Made by a program: the position numbers and the translations under genes. Under the pieces are notes generated by a model. That model worked only from the letters and a program-made list of their open reading frames with translations, ran no database searches and had not been told where the DNA came from. 64,000 bases of DNA from Fodinibacter sp963833495 (lineage in GTDB: Bacteria; Actinomycetota; Actinomycetes; Actinomycetales; Dermatophilaceae). The stretch is from positions 62,001 to 126,000 of the forward strand of contig CAWHYJ010000002.1 of the NCBI GenBank assembly GCA_963833495.1, in the 5' to 3' direction. This document shows, piece by piece, positions 44,678-53,730 of this stretch (its first letter is position 1; the number at the start of each line of letters is the position of its first letter).

Positions 44678-45364
44678 TCAGCGGGGGTCGTCGGCCCCCG
44701 GCGACCCGAGGCCCTGGCGGATGACGTAGGCAGCGGCCTGGATCCGGTTGTCCAGGTGCAGCTTCTCGAGGGCGTTGTGCACGTGGTTCTTCACCGTGCC
44801 CTCGGTGATGACGAGCCGCTTGGCGATCTCCTTGTTGCTCAGGCCCACGGCCACCAACCGGAGGATCTCCAGCTCGCGCGGTGTCACCACCGACCGGGCC
44901 TGCTCCGGGGACGGCGAGGTGACCTTCTGCGCACCGCCGTCGCGGATCTCGCGGAGCAGCCGGCCCGCGACCGCCGGCGAGATGGGGGTCTCGTTGCGCA
45001 TGACCGAGCGGATCATGTCGTGCAGCTGCTCGGGGCGCAGGTCCTTGAGCAGGTAGCCGTGCGCGCCGTTGCGCAGGGCGTCCATGACGTGGTCCTCGAC
45101 GTCCGAGACGGTCAGCATGATGACCTTGACGTCCATCACCTGCTCGCGGATGAGCCGCACGGCCTCGACGCCGTTCATCACCGGCATGTCGACGTCGAGG
45201 ATCACGAGGTCGGGGTGCAGCTCACCGGCCATCTCGACCCCCACCAGGCCGTTCTCCGCCTCGCCGACGACCTCCATGTCGGGCTGGCTGGCGAGCAGCG
45301 CGGCGATCGCGCCGCGGAAGAGCGGTTGGTCGTCGACGAGCAGGATGCGGATCGGCTCGCTCAT
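44678..45364 (-). CDS. NarL/LuxR-family response regulator
   Basis: 228 residues. The receiver domain has LLVDDQPLFRGA, phosphoacceptor Asp in DLVILDVDMPVMNG, Thr in VIMLTVSD and Lys in GYLLKDLRPE. The LuxR helix-turn-helix reads LEILRLVAVGLSNKEIAKRL and ITEGTVKNHVHNALEKLHLD. The ATG at 45364 overlaps the kinase stop (ATGA at 45361-45364). It is the partner of the GAF-kinase and the best candidate for control of the divergent multiheme cytochrome operon. Confidence 0.93.
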   Translation of the reverse strand: MSEPIRILLVDDQPLFRGAIAALLASQPDMEVVGEAENGLVGVEMAGELHPDLVILDVDMPVMNGVEAVRLIREQVMDVKVIMLTVSDVEDHVMDALRNGAHGYLLKDLRPEQLHDMIRSVMRNETPISPAVAGRLLREIRDGGAQKVTSPSPEQARSVVTPRELEILRLVAVGLSNKEIAKRLVITEGTVKNHVHNALEKLHLDNRIQAAAYVIRQGLGSPGADDPR

Positions 45365-47208
45365 CCGGTGGACCTCGTGCTGAAGGAGGGGTGCGGCCGT
45401 TCGGGGACGCTGGCCATGACCGTGGTGCCGCTCCCGGGTGCCGACTCGACCTGAACGGTGCCACCGAGCAGGGCCGCCCGGTCGCGCATGGTGAACAGGC
45501 CGTAGCCGTCCTGCGAGCCGGCCGTCACCTCGGGGTCGAAGCCCACGCCGTCGTCAGCCACGACGAAACACGTCGACGTGTCGTCGCCCCGGATGCTGAC
45601 CACCACCGAGTGCGCCGAGGCGTGCTTGCGCACGTTGGTCAGTGCCTCCTGGACGATGCGGATGACGTGCACCTCGGCGCGCGGCGAGAGCGCCACGTCG
45701 TGGCCGACCTCGTTGTCGAGCCGGGCGCTGATGCCGTTCTGGGTCGAGTAGGCCTCGAGGTAGGCCCGCAGGTTGTCCTCGAGGCTGCGGTCGGCATGGC
45801 GGTTGGCGTCGCGCAGGCCCAGGATCGTCTCGCGCACGTCGCGGTAGGCCTCGACGCAGATGTCGGCGAGAGCCTCGACCTCGGCCACGACCGCGTCGTC
45901 GGCCAGGGTGCCGACGCCGGTCTCCAGGGCGCGCAGCCGCAGGTGCACGGCCCCGAGCACCTGCGCCAGGCTGTCGTGCATCTCGCGCGCGATGCGGGTG
46001 CGCTCGCTGAGCACGGCCCGCTGCCGCGCGCCCTCGCGCATCTGGGCCCCCGAGAGCGCGATCCCGACCAGGCTGGCCAGGGTGCCGAGGAAGCCACGGT
46101 CGCGGTCGGTGAACGCGGCCCCACCCGCGCGGGCCACCCACAGCTCACCGAGGTGCCCGGCGCCGCCGGTGACCTCGCGGCTCGCGGTGTGTGCCCACTC
46201 GCGCTCGTCGACCGCTGCGATGGTGAATGTGCCCTCGCCGTCGCCCGGCGCAAGCGGGGTCGGCAGCCCGAACGACACGACGGTCGCCCCGTCCGCGCGC
46301 TGGGCCGGCGCCTGGTCCCCCGACTCGAAGCGGATGGTGCGGGTCGTCTCCGGGGACACGGTGACGACGGCGGCATCCGCTCGCAGGAGTGCGGCGGCAT
46401 GGCGCACGACCGCCTCGAGCACCGGCGTGGTGGGCTCCTGGTTCGAGACCCGCAGGAGGACGTCGTAGAAGGCGTGGCCCTCCATCTTGCGGCGTTCGAG
46501 GTCGCCCACGGCGCCGGCCAGCTGGATGGCGCACGCGATCTGGGTGGTGAGGCTGGACAGCGCGGCACCGCCGATGCGGTCGGTGGGGTCGGCGTCGACG
46601 GGGTACCACAACCCCAGCCGCCCGACCACCGCGGACCCTTGCGCCAAGGGCACCTCGAGGCTCGGGCTCCCCGTGTCGACCCGGGAGCCGGACAGGGCCA
46701 GCGTGCGGGACTGGGTGTCGGCGCGCGGCAGCCCGGACGACTCGAGCACCTGGATGCGAGCCTGACGGGCCCCGGAGGTGGGCAGCAGCGCCCTGAGCGC
46801 GCTGTCGACGATGGCCGGGACGGTCGACTGGCCCTGGATCGCGCCGGCGACGGCGTTCGCAGCCGTGAGGTCGCGGTTCTGGCGGAGCACCTGGCGCTCG
46901 GTCTGGTCGATGAGCCGGAACATGAAGGCCGCGAACAGGACGATGCCGACCACGACCACGGCCAGCCCGGCGAAGTGCCAGACCTCGAAGACGCCGGGCG
47001 ACCACACGCCGCTCTGCTCGAGCTGCCACCGGACCACCTCGAGCGCGATCGCGAACCCGACGGGCAGGAGGATGCCGATGGCCCGGAGCCGTCGGTTGAC
47101 CAGCCTTGCGCTGGGCGCGGGATCGACGGGGCGCTGCGGGTCGGGCCGCTCGGCCATGGCGGCCGCAGACCGGGAGTGCGCGCTCTCGGCGCCTTCCGAG
47201 CCCGTCAC
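45361..47208 (-). CDS. GAF-domain NarL-type sensor histidine kinase
   Basis: 615 residues from a GTG at 47208. Two membrane helices near residues 44-65 and 80-103 (AIGILLPVGFAIALEVV, HFAGLAVVVVGIVLFAAFMF). One or two GAF-like domains follow (about 125-240 and 255-400, the second HAFYDVLLRVSNQEPTTPVL to DRGFLGTLASLVGIALSGAQ). The HisKA_3 helix has the phosphoacceptor His in RIAREMHDSLAQVLGAVHLR, and the HATPase has RIVQEALTNVRKHASAHSVV, DDGVGFDPE and GYGLFTMRDRA. It is transcribed divergently from the cytochrome operon 257 bp away. The GAF domains could hold heme or sense a respiratory signal, but no ligand motif is decisive. Confidence 0.9.
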   Translation of the reverse strand: MTGSEGAESAHSRSAAAMAERPDPQRPVDPAPSARLVNRRLRAIGILLPVGFAIALEVVRWQLEQSGVWSPGVFEVWHFAGLAVVVVGIVLFAAFMFRLIDQTERQVLRQNRDLTAANAVAGAIQGQSTVPAIVDSALRALLPTSGARQARIQVLESSGLPRADTQSRTLALSGSRVDTGSPSLEVPLAQGSAVVGRLGLWYPVDADPTDRIGGAALSSLTTQIACAIQLAGAVGDLERRKMEGHAFYDVLLRVSNQEPTTPVLEAVVRHAAALLRADAAVVTVSPETTRTIRFESGDQAPAQRADGATVVSFGLPTPLAPGDGEGTFTIAAVDEREWAHTASREVTGGAGHLGELWVARAGGAAFTDRDRGFLGTLASLVGIALSGAQMREGARQRAVLSERTRIAREMHDSLAQVLGAVHLRLRALETGVGTLADDAVVAEVEALADICVEAYRDVRETILGLRDANRHADRSLEDNLRAYLEAYSTQNGISARLDNEVGHDVALSPRAEVHVIRIVQEALTNVRKHASAHSVVVSIRGDDTSTCFVVADDGVGFDPEVTAGSQDGYGLFTMRDRAALLGGTVQVESAPGSGTTVMASVPERPHPSFSTRSTG

Positions 47209-47340
47209 GTCACTCGCGCTGATCTGTCCGCTCCTTTGCCGGCGCCTTCCGGCGCGGTGTCCACGACAGAGTGTAGTGGTGCCGCTGTCGGCGCCACCCG
47301 GACGGCGGGTGTGCCCGCACGAGGGGACCGGGTCACGGCT

Positions 47341-47357
47341 CTACCCGATATCTACCC
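47341..47357 (+). promoter_or_regulatory. Helically phased direct repeat in divergent promoter, possible regulator site
   Basis: CTACCC occurs at 47341-47346 and again at 47352-47357, exactly 11 bp (one helical turn) apart, in the 257-bp region between the kinase start (47208) and the cytochrome operon start (47466). NarL-type regulators bind TACY-type heptamers, so this is a candidate site. It is only a short repeat and may be chance. Confidence 0.3.
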
Positions 47358-47465
47358 TGCGGCGGATAGGCCTCGGTGGCCCGCCCACCCACGATGGACG
47401 TGGAGGAGGTTCGTCCTCCACGGCAGGGATGCCGTGACACCGCCAAAGGAACGGGTGAGGTACCT

Positions 47466-48446
47466 GTGGCACACACCATGAGCCCCTATCGGCTCGATAC
47501 AGCGGATCCGTCCGACCGCACGGTGGCCCTGTTGTTGCGCATCGGAGCCGCGGTCCTGGCCGTCGGGCTGGTGGCCTTCGGGCTGCTGTACTACAACGAC
47601 CAGCACGTGGCGGCCGCGCCCTCCATCGTCGAACGGCAGGTCGCGCTCACCGAGGCAGCGGTGCGCAAGAACCCGAACGACCTGCAGGCCCGGTTGCAGC
47701 TGGGCGAGATCTACGGGCAGGCCGCGCGCTACGGCGACGCGGTCAAGCAGTTCGACCAGGTGCTCAAGGTCGCCCCCGGGAGCAAGGACGCACTGCTCGG
47801 CAAGGGCTTCGTGCTGATGACCCAGGGACAGCTCGACAAGGCCGTCGCTCCCCTCACCCAGATCACCAAGGCGATGCGAAAGGGCGAGTTCGCTGGGGCG
47901 GATGCCCAGCTCGGTGCGGCGTACTACTACCTGGGCACCATCGCGGTGAAGCAGCACAAGCCGGACGTCGCGCTGAGCCACCTCGGCCACGCGCTCAAGA
48001 TCGAGCCGACCGACTCCGACGCGATGTACCAGGTGGGCCTGGCCCAGCTGCAGAAGGGCGCCGAGGTCGAGGCCATCGCGACCTTCCGCAACGCCCTGCG
48101 CTTCGTACCGACCGGCTGGTGCGAGCCCTACCAGCAGATGCAGGCGGCGTATGCCGCGATGAAGCAGCCCGCGCTCGCGACCTACGCCTCCGCGATGGCC
48201 GGCTTCTGCGGCGGCAAGGTCGGCGAGGCGAAGACCCAGCTCACCGCGCTCACCTCGGGGCCTGCTGCTGCCGACGCGATGCTCGGGCTCGGCCTCATCG
48301 CGGAGACCGCCAACGACACCAAGGCGGCCGGCACCTGGTACCAGAAGGTGCTGGCGAAGGACCCCAAGAACATGGCCGCCATCTCTGCGCTGGCCGCCAT
48401 CGGCGTCAAGCCGGCCGCGCCACACGCCACGGCGAAGAAGAAGTGA
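47466..48446 (+). CDS. Membrane-anchored TPR protein, first gene of the multiheme cytochrome operon
   Basis: The GTG at 47466 (MAHTMSPYRLDTADPSDRTV) is chosen because GAGG lies 5 nt upstream; an ATG at 47478 is in frame. 326 residues with one membrane helix (about 22-44: LLLRIGAAVLAVGLVAFGLL). The extracytoplasmic part is built of tetratricopeptide repeats (NPNDLQARLQLGEIYGQAAR, GDAVKQFDQVLKVAPGSKDA, LSHLGHALKIEPTDSDAMYQ and KAAGTWYQKVLAKDPKN). TPR proteins of this type assemble or scaffold cytochrome complexes. It is 13 bp from the NHL protein gene. A second TPR protein is encoded at 53731. Confidence 0.85.
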   Translation: MAHTMSPYRLDTADPSDRTVALLLRIGAAVLAVGLVAFGLLYYNDQHVAAAPSIVERQVALTEAAVRKNPNDLQARLQLGEIYGQAARYGDAVKQFDQVLKVAPGSKDALLGKGFVLMTQGQLDKAVAPLTQITKAMRKGEFAGADAQLGAAYYYLGTIAVKQHKPDVALSHLGHALKIEPTDSDAMYQVGLAQLQKGAEVEAIATFRNALRFVPTGWCEPYQQMQAAYAAMKQPALATYASAMAGFCGGKVGEAKTQLTALTSGPAAADAMLGLGLIAETANDTKAAGTWYQKVLAKDPKNMAAISALAAIGVKPAAPHATAKKK

Positions 48447-48459
48447 GGGGTGACGTGCG

Positions 48460-49536
48460 ATGAGTGAGAACCAGTCCAGCACCGACCTGCTCGACCTGCT
48501 CGACGACATGTCGGCACCCCCGGCACCGCCCGAGCCCGTCGCGCCCGTCGACGGCGGCGACCACCGCAAGCGGCGGCGGATCATCCTCGCGGTCGTCGTC
48601 GCGCTGCTCGTCCTCCTCGTGGGTGTCTTCACCTGGTACCTCCTGAACCGCAAGCCGCTCACCGAGCTGCCCGGGCTCAGCGACGCGCACGTCCCCACCT
48701 ACAAGACGTCGGTCTACGACGTCGTCCGGCCGCTCGGCGTCGCCGTCTCGCCGGACGGGGAGCGGCTCTACGCCACCCAGTCCGGAGCCACCCCGACGAC
48801 GTTCGTTTTCGACCGCGACGGCGTCAAGGTCGGCGAGCTGCTGCCCCCCGCCAAGCCGGCGACGCTGCACGTGCCCGTGTACGTCGCGGTCGACCCCACC
48901 AACGGTGACGTCTACGTCGGCGACCGGGCCGCCGGCAAGGTCTACGTCTACGACGGCACCGGCAAGTACCTCTCGACGTTCGCACCGAAGGGCAAGGGCG
49001 TGGAGCGCATCTCGCCGCTCGGGCTCGCGGTCGGCCCGGACGGCACCGTCTACGTCGCCGACGTGCTCAGCGCCAAGCCGGTCGACCACCGGATCCTGGT
49101 GTTCGCCCACGACGGCACGCTGCGCAGCGTGCTGGGCAAGGGCGAGCTCAACTATCCCAACGCCATCGTCGTCGGGCCGAACGGCGGCATCTACGTCAGC
49201 GACAGCAACAACGGTCGCGTCGTGGCCATCGACCGGGCGGGCAAGGTCTCGACCCTCGTCGCCCGCGGCGTCGGCGACGGCGACCTGGGCCTGCCCCGTG
49301 GCCTGGCGGTCGACGACCAGAACCGGATGTTCGTCGCCGACACGACCGACCACATGGTGCGGCTGTTCACGCTCGGCGCCTCGCCGACCGACCACCCCGA
49401 GTACGTGGCGTCCTTCGGCGACGAGGGGCACGACGACGGCAAGTTCACCTTCCCCAACGGCGTCGCCACGGACACCCGTGGTCGCGTCTACGTCGCCGAC
49501 CGGGAGAACAACCGCATCGAGGTGTGGGGGTACTGA
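48460..49536 (+). CDS. Membrane-anchored NHL-repeat beta-propeller
   Basis: 358 residues; ATG at 48460 with GAGGGG upstream. A cytoplasmic Asp/Leu/Pro-rich start (SSTDLLDLLDDMSAPPAPPE) is followed by one helix (about 42-62: LAVVVALLVLLVGVFTWYLL) and an outward beta-propeller of about six NHL repeats: RPLGVAVSPDGERLYATQSG, SPLGLAVGPDGTVYVADVLS, YPNAIVVGPNGGIYVSDSNN, LPRGLAVDDQNRMFVADTTD, and FPNGVATDTRGRVYVADREN. NHL propellers bind proteins or ligands and often occur with multiheme cytochromes. There are no heme motifs. It lies directly between the TPR gene and the first cytochrome. Confidence 0.9.
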   Translation: MSENQSSTDLLDLLDDMSAPPAPPEPVAPVDGGDHRKRRRIILAVVVALLVLLVGVFTWYLLNRKPLTELPGLSDAHVPTYKTSVYDVVRPLGVAVSPDGERLYATQSGATPTTFVFDRDGVKVGELLPPAKPATLHVPVYVAVDPTNGDVYVGDRAAGKVYVYDGTGKYLSTFAPKGKGVERISPLGLAVGPDGTVYVADVLSAKPVDHRILVFAHDGTLRSVLGKGELNYPNAIVVGPNGGIYVSDSNNGRVVAIDRAGKVSTLVARGVGDGDLGLPRGLAVDDQNRMFVADTTDHMVRLFTLGASPTDHPEYVASFGDEGHDDGKFTFPNGVATDTRGRVYVADRENNRIEVWGY

Positions 49537-49678
49537 TGACCGGGTCCCGGTCCCACAGAAGTGGCCTGACGGAGGTGCGGCGACCTGGTCGCCGGGCCGG
49601 CGTTCCGGTTCACCGCAAGGAAATTCACCGCACAACAACAGGAGTACACAACTTCACAGCTCAGATTGGAACGCGACA

Positions 49679-50887
49679 ATGAGAACGCACAAGAAGGTAC
49701 GGCCGAGGCTGGTAGCGCTGGTCGCTGCTGCCGGAGCCGCGTTCTTCCTCGGGGCGATGCCGGCATATGCCGACAACGGCCCCCACGTGTCCACCGCCAC
49801 GAACACGCCGACGACCGGCGTCAAGATCACCGATGCCGGCCAGGGGCGTTGCGCCTCGTGCCACCGGGCCCACACGGCTCGGGCGGCTTACCTCCTCAAC
49901 GCCACGAGCGAGGAAAGCCTGTGCTACTCGTGTCACGGTGACGGTGGAACCGGTGCAACGACGGACGTGCAGAGTGGGTTGGGTTACGACGCCGCATCAC
50001 ACACGACGTACCCCGACGGCAAGACCACCCTGACCGTCAACCGTGGCACCACGGTGGCCGGCGCCCTGCGTGGCGGCGGCTTCCAGAAGGCAGCACTCGG
50101 TACGGGATCAGCAACCAAGGAGATCTACTTCAACACCACGCGAAACGAGTACAGCTCGCGTGCCCAGTTGGTCCCCCCGTTGACGACCCCCGAGGACACC
50201 ACCTCCAACCACCTCGGTGGCGTGGGCATCATGTGGGGCAACGGGCCCCTCACCTCGACGGCGAACGCCGGCAAGGACATGAGCACCACCACGAACACCA
50301 AGCTCGAGTGCACGGCCTGCCACGACCCGCACGGCAACGGCCAGTACCGCATCCTGCGGCCTGTGCCGTCCGACTCGGGCTACACGACGGTGCTGGCGGG
50401 TCAGACCACGCCCGGCATCGTCATCAAGGACACGGCCAACAAGGTCTACACGACGACCAACTACTGGATCGCCGGTGACCCCAACGCCGTGGCCGACACC
50501 GCAACGAGGACCATCCTCGGGGCAACCTCCATCACCAACCCGACCCCCCTGGCCAAGGCGCTCAGCAGCACCGCCCCGGACGTCAGCTCGTTCCAGGCGA
50601 ACGTCGCCGCATGGTGCACCACGTGCCACACGCGGTACCTGGCGCCGTCGAACAGCTACAAGACCAACTCGGGTGACGCAGTCTTCACGTACCGGCACAC
50701 CGGTGACAACGTCGGCGGCGACGCCGCGGCGAACCGGAACTGCATCCAGTGCCACGTGGCACACGGTACGAACGCGAAGATGCCGAACTCGAGCGTGGCC
50801 TGGCCCAACGGCACCACTCCCAGCTCCGACAGCCGTCTGCTCCGTGTGGACGACCGCGGTACCTGCGTGATGTGCCACAACGTCTGA
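49679..50887 (+). CDS. Secreted hexaheme c-type cytochrome
   Basis: The ATG at 49679 (MRTHKKVRPRLVALVAAAGA) starts a 402-residue protein with signal peptide cleavage after about Ala31 (PAYA-DN). Six CXXCH heme attachment motifs are present: CASCH (Cys58), CYSCH (82), CTACH (211), CTTCH (313), CIQCH (355) and CVMCH (396). CxxCH-x-(A/P)H pairings such as CASCHRAH, CTACHDPHG and CIQCHVAHG are the 'doubled CXXCH' signature, in which a second nearby His can ligate heme. No membrane anchor remains after cleavage, so it would be extracellular or wall-associated. No enzyme domain is recognised, so electron transfer is the expected role. Confidence 0.92.
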   Translation: MRTHKKVRPRLVALVAAAGAAFFLGAMPAYADNGPHVSTATNTPTTGVKITDAGQGRCASCHRAHTARAAYLLNATSEESLCYSCHGDGGTGATTDVQSGLGYDAASHTTYPDGKTTLTVNRGTTVAGALRGGGFQKAALGTGSATKEIYFNTTRNEYSSRAQLVPPLTTPEDTTSNHLGGVGIMWGNGPLTSTANAGKDMSTTTNTKLECTACHDPHGNGQYRILRPVPSDSGYTTVLAGQTTPGIVIKDTANKVYTTTNYWIAGDPNAVADTATRTILGATSITNPTPLAKALSSTAPDVSSFQANVAAWCTTCHTRYLAPSNSYKTNSGDAVFTYRHTGDNVGGDAAANRNCIQCHVAHGTNAKMPNSSVAWPNGTTPSSDSRLLRVDDRGTCVMCHNV

Positions 50888-50998
50888 CCCCGGTGTAGTC
50901 AACCGAGCCAGACCCGTCTGTGGGTTGCAGGCGGCCTCTCACCCAGGCCGCCTGCGGCTCCGGACGACGAGCAACGACGAGCGAGTGGAGCACCGACG

Positions 50999-53651
50999 AT
51001 GACGCAGGAGCGCCGCAGCACACCACGTGCCTCGTGGTTCGCCGGCCGACCGGTCCACGTTCTCGCCGCCGCTGCCGTCCTCCTCACCGCTGCCGCCATC
51101 GCCGTGGGCCAGTCCTTCGGCCTCCAGGCGGCCGTCCCCGCACCGACCCCCGCCGTCCCTGCGGCCACCCCCCACGCCACGAGCGCCCCAGCGACGCAAC
51201 GAGCAGCCGGCCAGCAGGCCGCGGTCCAGCAAGCCGCTCTCCAGCAAGCCGCGGTCCAGCGGGTCGCCGCCACCGACGTGAGCACACCGTCGAGCAGCGC
51301 GACCCCGACCCCGATGAGCACCGACACCCCGGCTCCCCCGCCGACCCCGACCCCGGCGCCGAGCCCCACCCCGGCTCCCACATCCTCGGCCGCGAGCCCC
51401 ACCCCGGCTCCCACGTCCTCGGCCGCGAGCCCGGTCCCGGCGCCCTCCCCCTCGGCACCCGCCCCGCTCCCGACGTCGTCGTCCGCACCGGTGGCCATGT
51501 CCCCCGGGCTGTTCGGCGGGCCGGCCGCCCTCGCCACGCTCGGCGCGCCGGGATCCGCACCGACCTACCTACCGGCCGGTCAGCCCCTCGCCGACCTGCT
51601 GCCCTTCCAGACCTTCCGGATCACGGTGCAGCTCGCCAACGGCGGCCCCGGTGACGTAGCCGTGGCGCCCCGGCTGGAGTACCGGCTCGCCGGCGCCAGC
51701 GACTTCCTCGTCGTCCCCGATGACGCCGTCCCGGGCGCGCCCCTGCACGCTGCGGAGGAGTGGGTGAAGGCCAACGGCGGCACCCAGACAGCTCCCGAGA
51801 GCACCACCACCACCCCCGACGAGGCCCGGCTCGCAGCTCCCGACGGGGCGGCCCAGGCCGAGGGACACCGGCTCAGCGGGGCCGAGGCCGCGCCCCGGTA
51901 CACCGTGCAGGCCGGCACCGTGACCGAGCAGGAGTTCACCGTCACCTTCTCGATCGACGCGCCGTACGGGGCGACCTACGAGCTGCGGGTCACCGATGGC
52001 GGCGTCGCGATCGCCGGAGCCGACCCGGTGAGCGTGACCGTCGCCGACCCACCGCCGGTGCTCCAGAGCCCGGGGCAGCAGCAGGGCTCCCCGAGCGGGA
52101 GCACGCCGGCCAGCGCCACGGCCAGCACTTCCAGCACGCAGCCCGCCTACCGCCTGGTGTCACAGCCCGCCGCCACCACCACCGTCGTCACGAGCACCGC
52201 ACCAGCGGTCGCGGCACCGGCCGCCGACCTCGTCGGCACGATGGCCGCGGCATTCGTCCCCGACCCCACGGCGCAGGCCATGCTGGCCGACGCCGCGACC
52301 GTCAGCCCGTCCTACGTCGTGACGGTCGGACCGGTCGGGCCGAACGGGCCCGCGACGATCCACGACCCCTACTCCTCGACGACGAGCGGGCAGTGCAGCA
52401 AGTGCCACCTGGCGCACACGGCGAAGTCCGGCGCGCTGGTGAAGGCGCCGTCGACCACCGCGCAGTGCTACACCTGCCACGCCGACGGCGGTGTCGGCGG
52501 TGCCGCTGACGTCAAGGCGCAGTACACCCTCGGCCAGCCCGCGAACGACCCCACCACGCGCTCGTACTGGTCGCACGACACCGCGGACGCCACCGACCAC
52601 ACGCTCGACTCCGTCAACGAGTTCGAGGCCCGGCTCAGCCGGCACAGCCAGTGCACCGACTGCCACAACCCGCACGGGTCGACCGACGCACCCCCGACCA
52701 TGACCGCCACCGGCTGGACCGCCCCGGGCACCCTGGCCAACGTCTCCGGCGTCGCGGTCGCCAACGGGGCCGCCGGCACCGCTCCGGCCTACACCTGGCT
52801 GGACGGCACCGTCGCACCGGTCACGGCCGAGTACCAGCTCTGCTTCAAGTGCCACTCCGGCTTCACCACCCTGCCGGCCGACGTGCCCGGCAAGCCGTCG
52901 CAGAACGTCACCGACCTCGGCGTGGCGCTCAACCCGGCCAACGCCTCCTTCCACCCGATCGAGGCTCCCGGCCGCAACCAGACGCAGAAGCTCGCGGACA
53001 GCCTCGCCGGGACGTCCCCGTACAAGCTGTGGAACTTCAGCACCGGCGACACCGTGCGCTGCGTCAGCTGCCACTCGAGCAACACGACCGGCACGTCCAG
53101 CAACCCGGCCCTGAACGCCCCGGACGCGACCAGCACCGTGCACGCGTCCACCAACCGCGGCAATCCTCACCCGCCCGTACGAGAACCGCGTGCTGTCCGC
53201 AGCCGGCGCCTTCTACGACAACCAGGGCTCCGCCCTGTGCCTGACCTGCCACATGGAGACCCCCTTCATGAACCGGCAGCGTCCGGCGGCGGCGGAGGGC
53301 ACCAACTTCGTGCTCCACGGCCTGCACATGTCGGGGATCAGCGACAAGGGCAGCGGTGGGCTCGACATCGACACCCCCGGGGCCGGCCAGGGCAACGCGC
53401 GCTGCGCGGAGTGCCACTTCGACAGCCACGGGACGACCACGCAGCCGACCACCCAGAAGCTGACCGGCGAGGGACTGGTGGTCTTCGGCCCCGACGTCCT
53501 GCCGAGCAAGTCGATGGGCGGCGTGCCCACGTTCACCAAGACCGCGACGACCGCGACGTGCACGCTCACCTGCCACGGCAAGGACCACCAGGAGGCCAGG
53601 TACACCCCGGCCGCGCCGGCCTCTATCGGGAATGTGCCTGTCGGCGGATAG
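50999..53651 (+). CDS. Large anchored multiheme c-type cytochrome, single-base frameshift at about 53162
   Basis: The ATG at 50999 is followed by an uncleaved-looking helix (about residues 18-42), then a Pro/Ser/Thr/Ala stalk (about 45-170) and a beta-sandwich-like domain (about 185-350). Heme motifs then follow: CSKCH (466), CYTCH (490), CTDCH (552), CFKCH (615) and CVSCH (688). At GGCAATCC (53159-53166) the natural sequence HASTNRG-ILTRPYENRVLSA changes frame: one A too many at 53162-53163. The other frame continues with CLTCHMETPF, CAECHFDSHG and CTLTCH (CX3CH) and stops at 53651. The intact protein would have about 884 residues and eight heme motifs. As written it loses the last three. 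Either the gene is broken or the consensus has an extra base. Confidence 0.85.
51361..51426 (+). repeat. Two 33-bp direct repeats in the Pro-rich stalk of the large cytochrome
   Basis: 51361-51393 and 51394-51426 differ by a single base (A/G) and encode repeats of PTPAPTSSAAS. They lengthen the wall-spanning stalk in 11-residue steps and could vary by slippage. Confidence 0.85.
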
Positions 53652-53730
53652 TTCCGCAAATCGCTCAAAACGATACTGAAATCGGCACCAAGGAACACCG
53701 ACCAATGCCGATGATCGAGGAGCGAACCCC

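Noticed and set aside
53155..53170. Programmed ribosomal frameshift in the large cytochrome
   Set aside because: GGCAATCC is not a slippery heptamer and I see no clear stimulatory pseudoknot; an indel is simpler.
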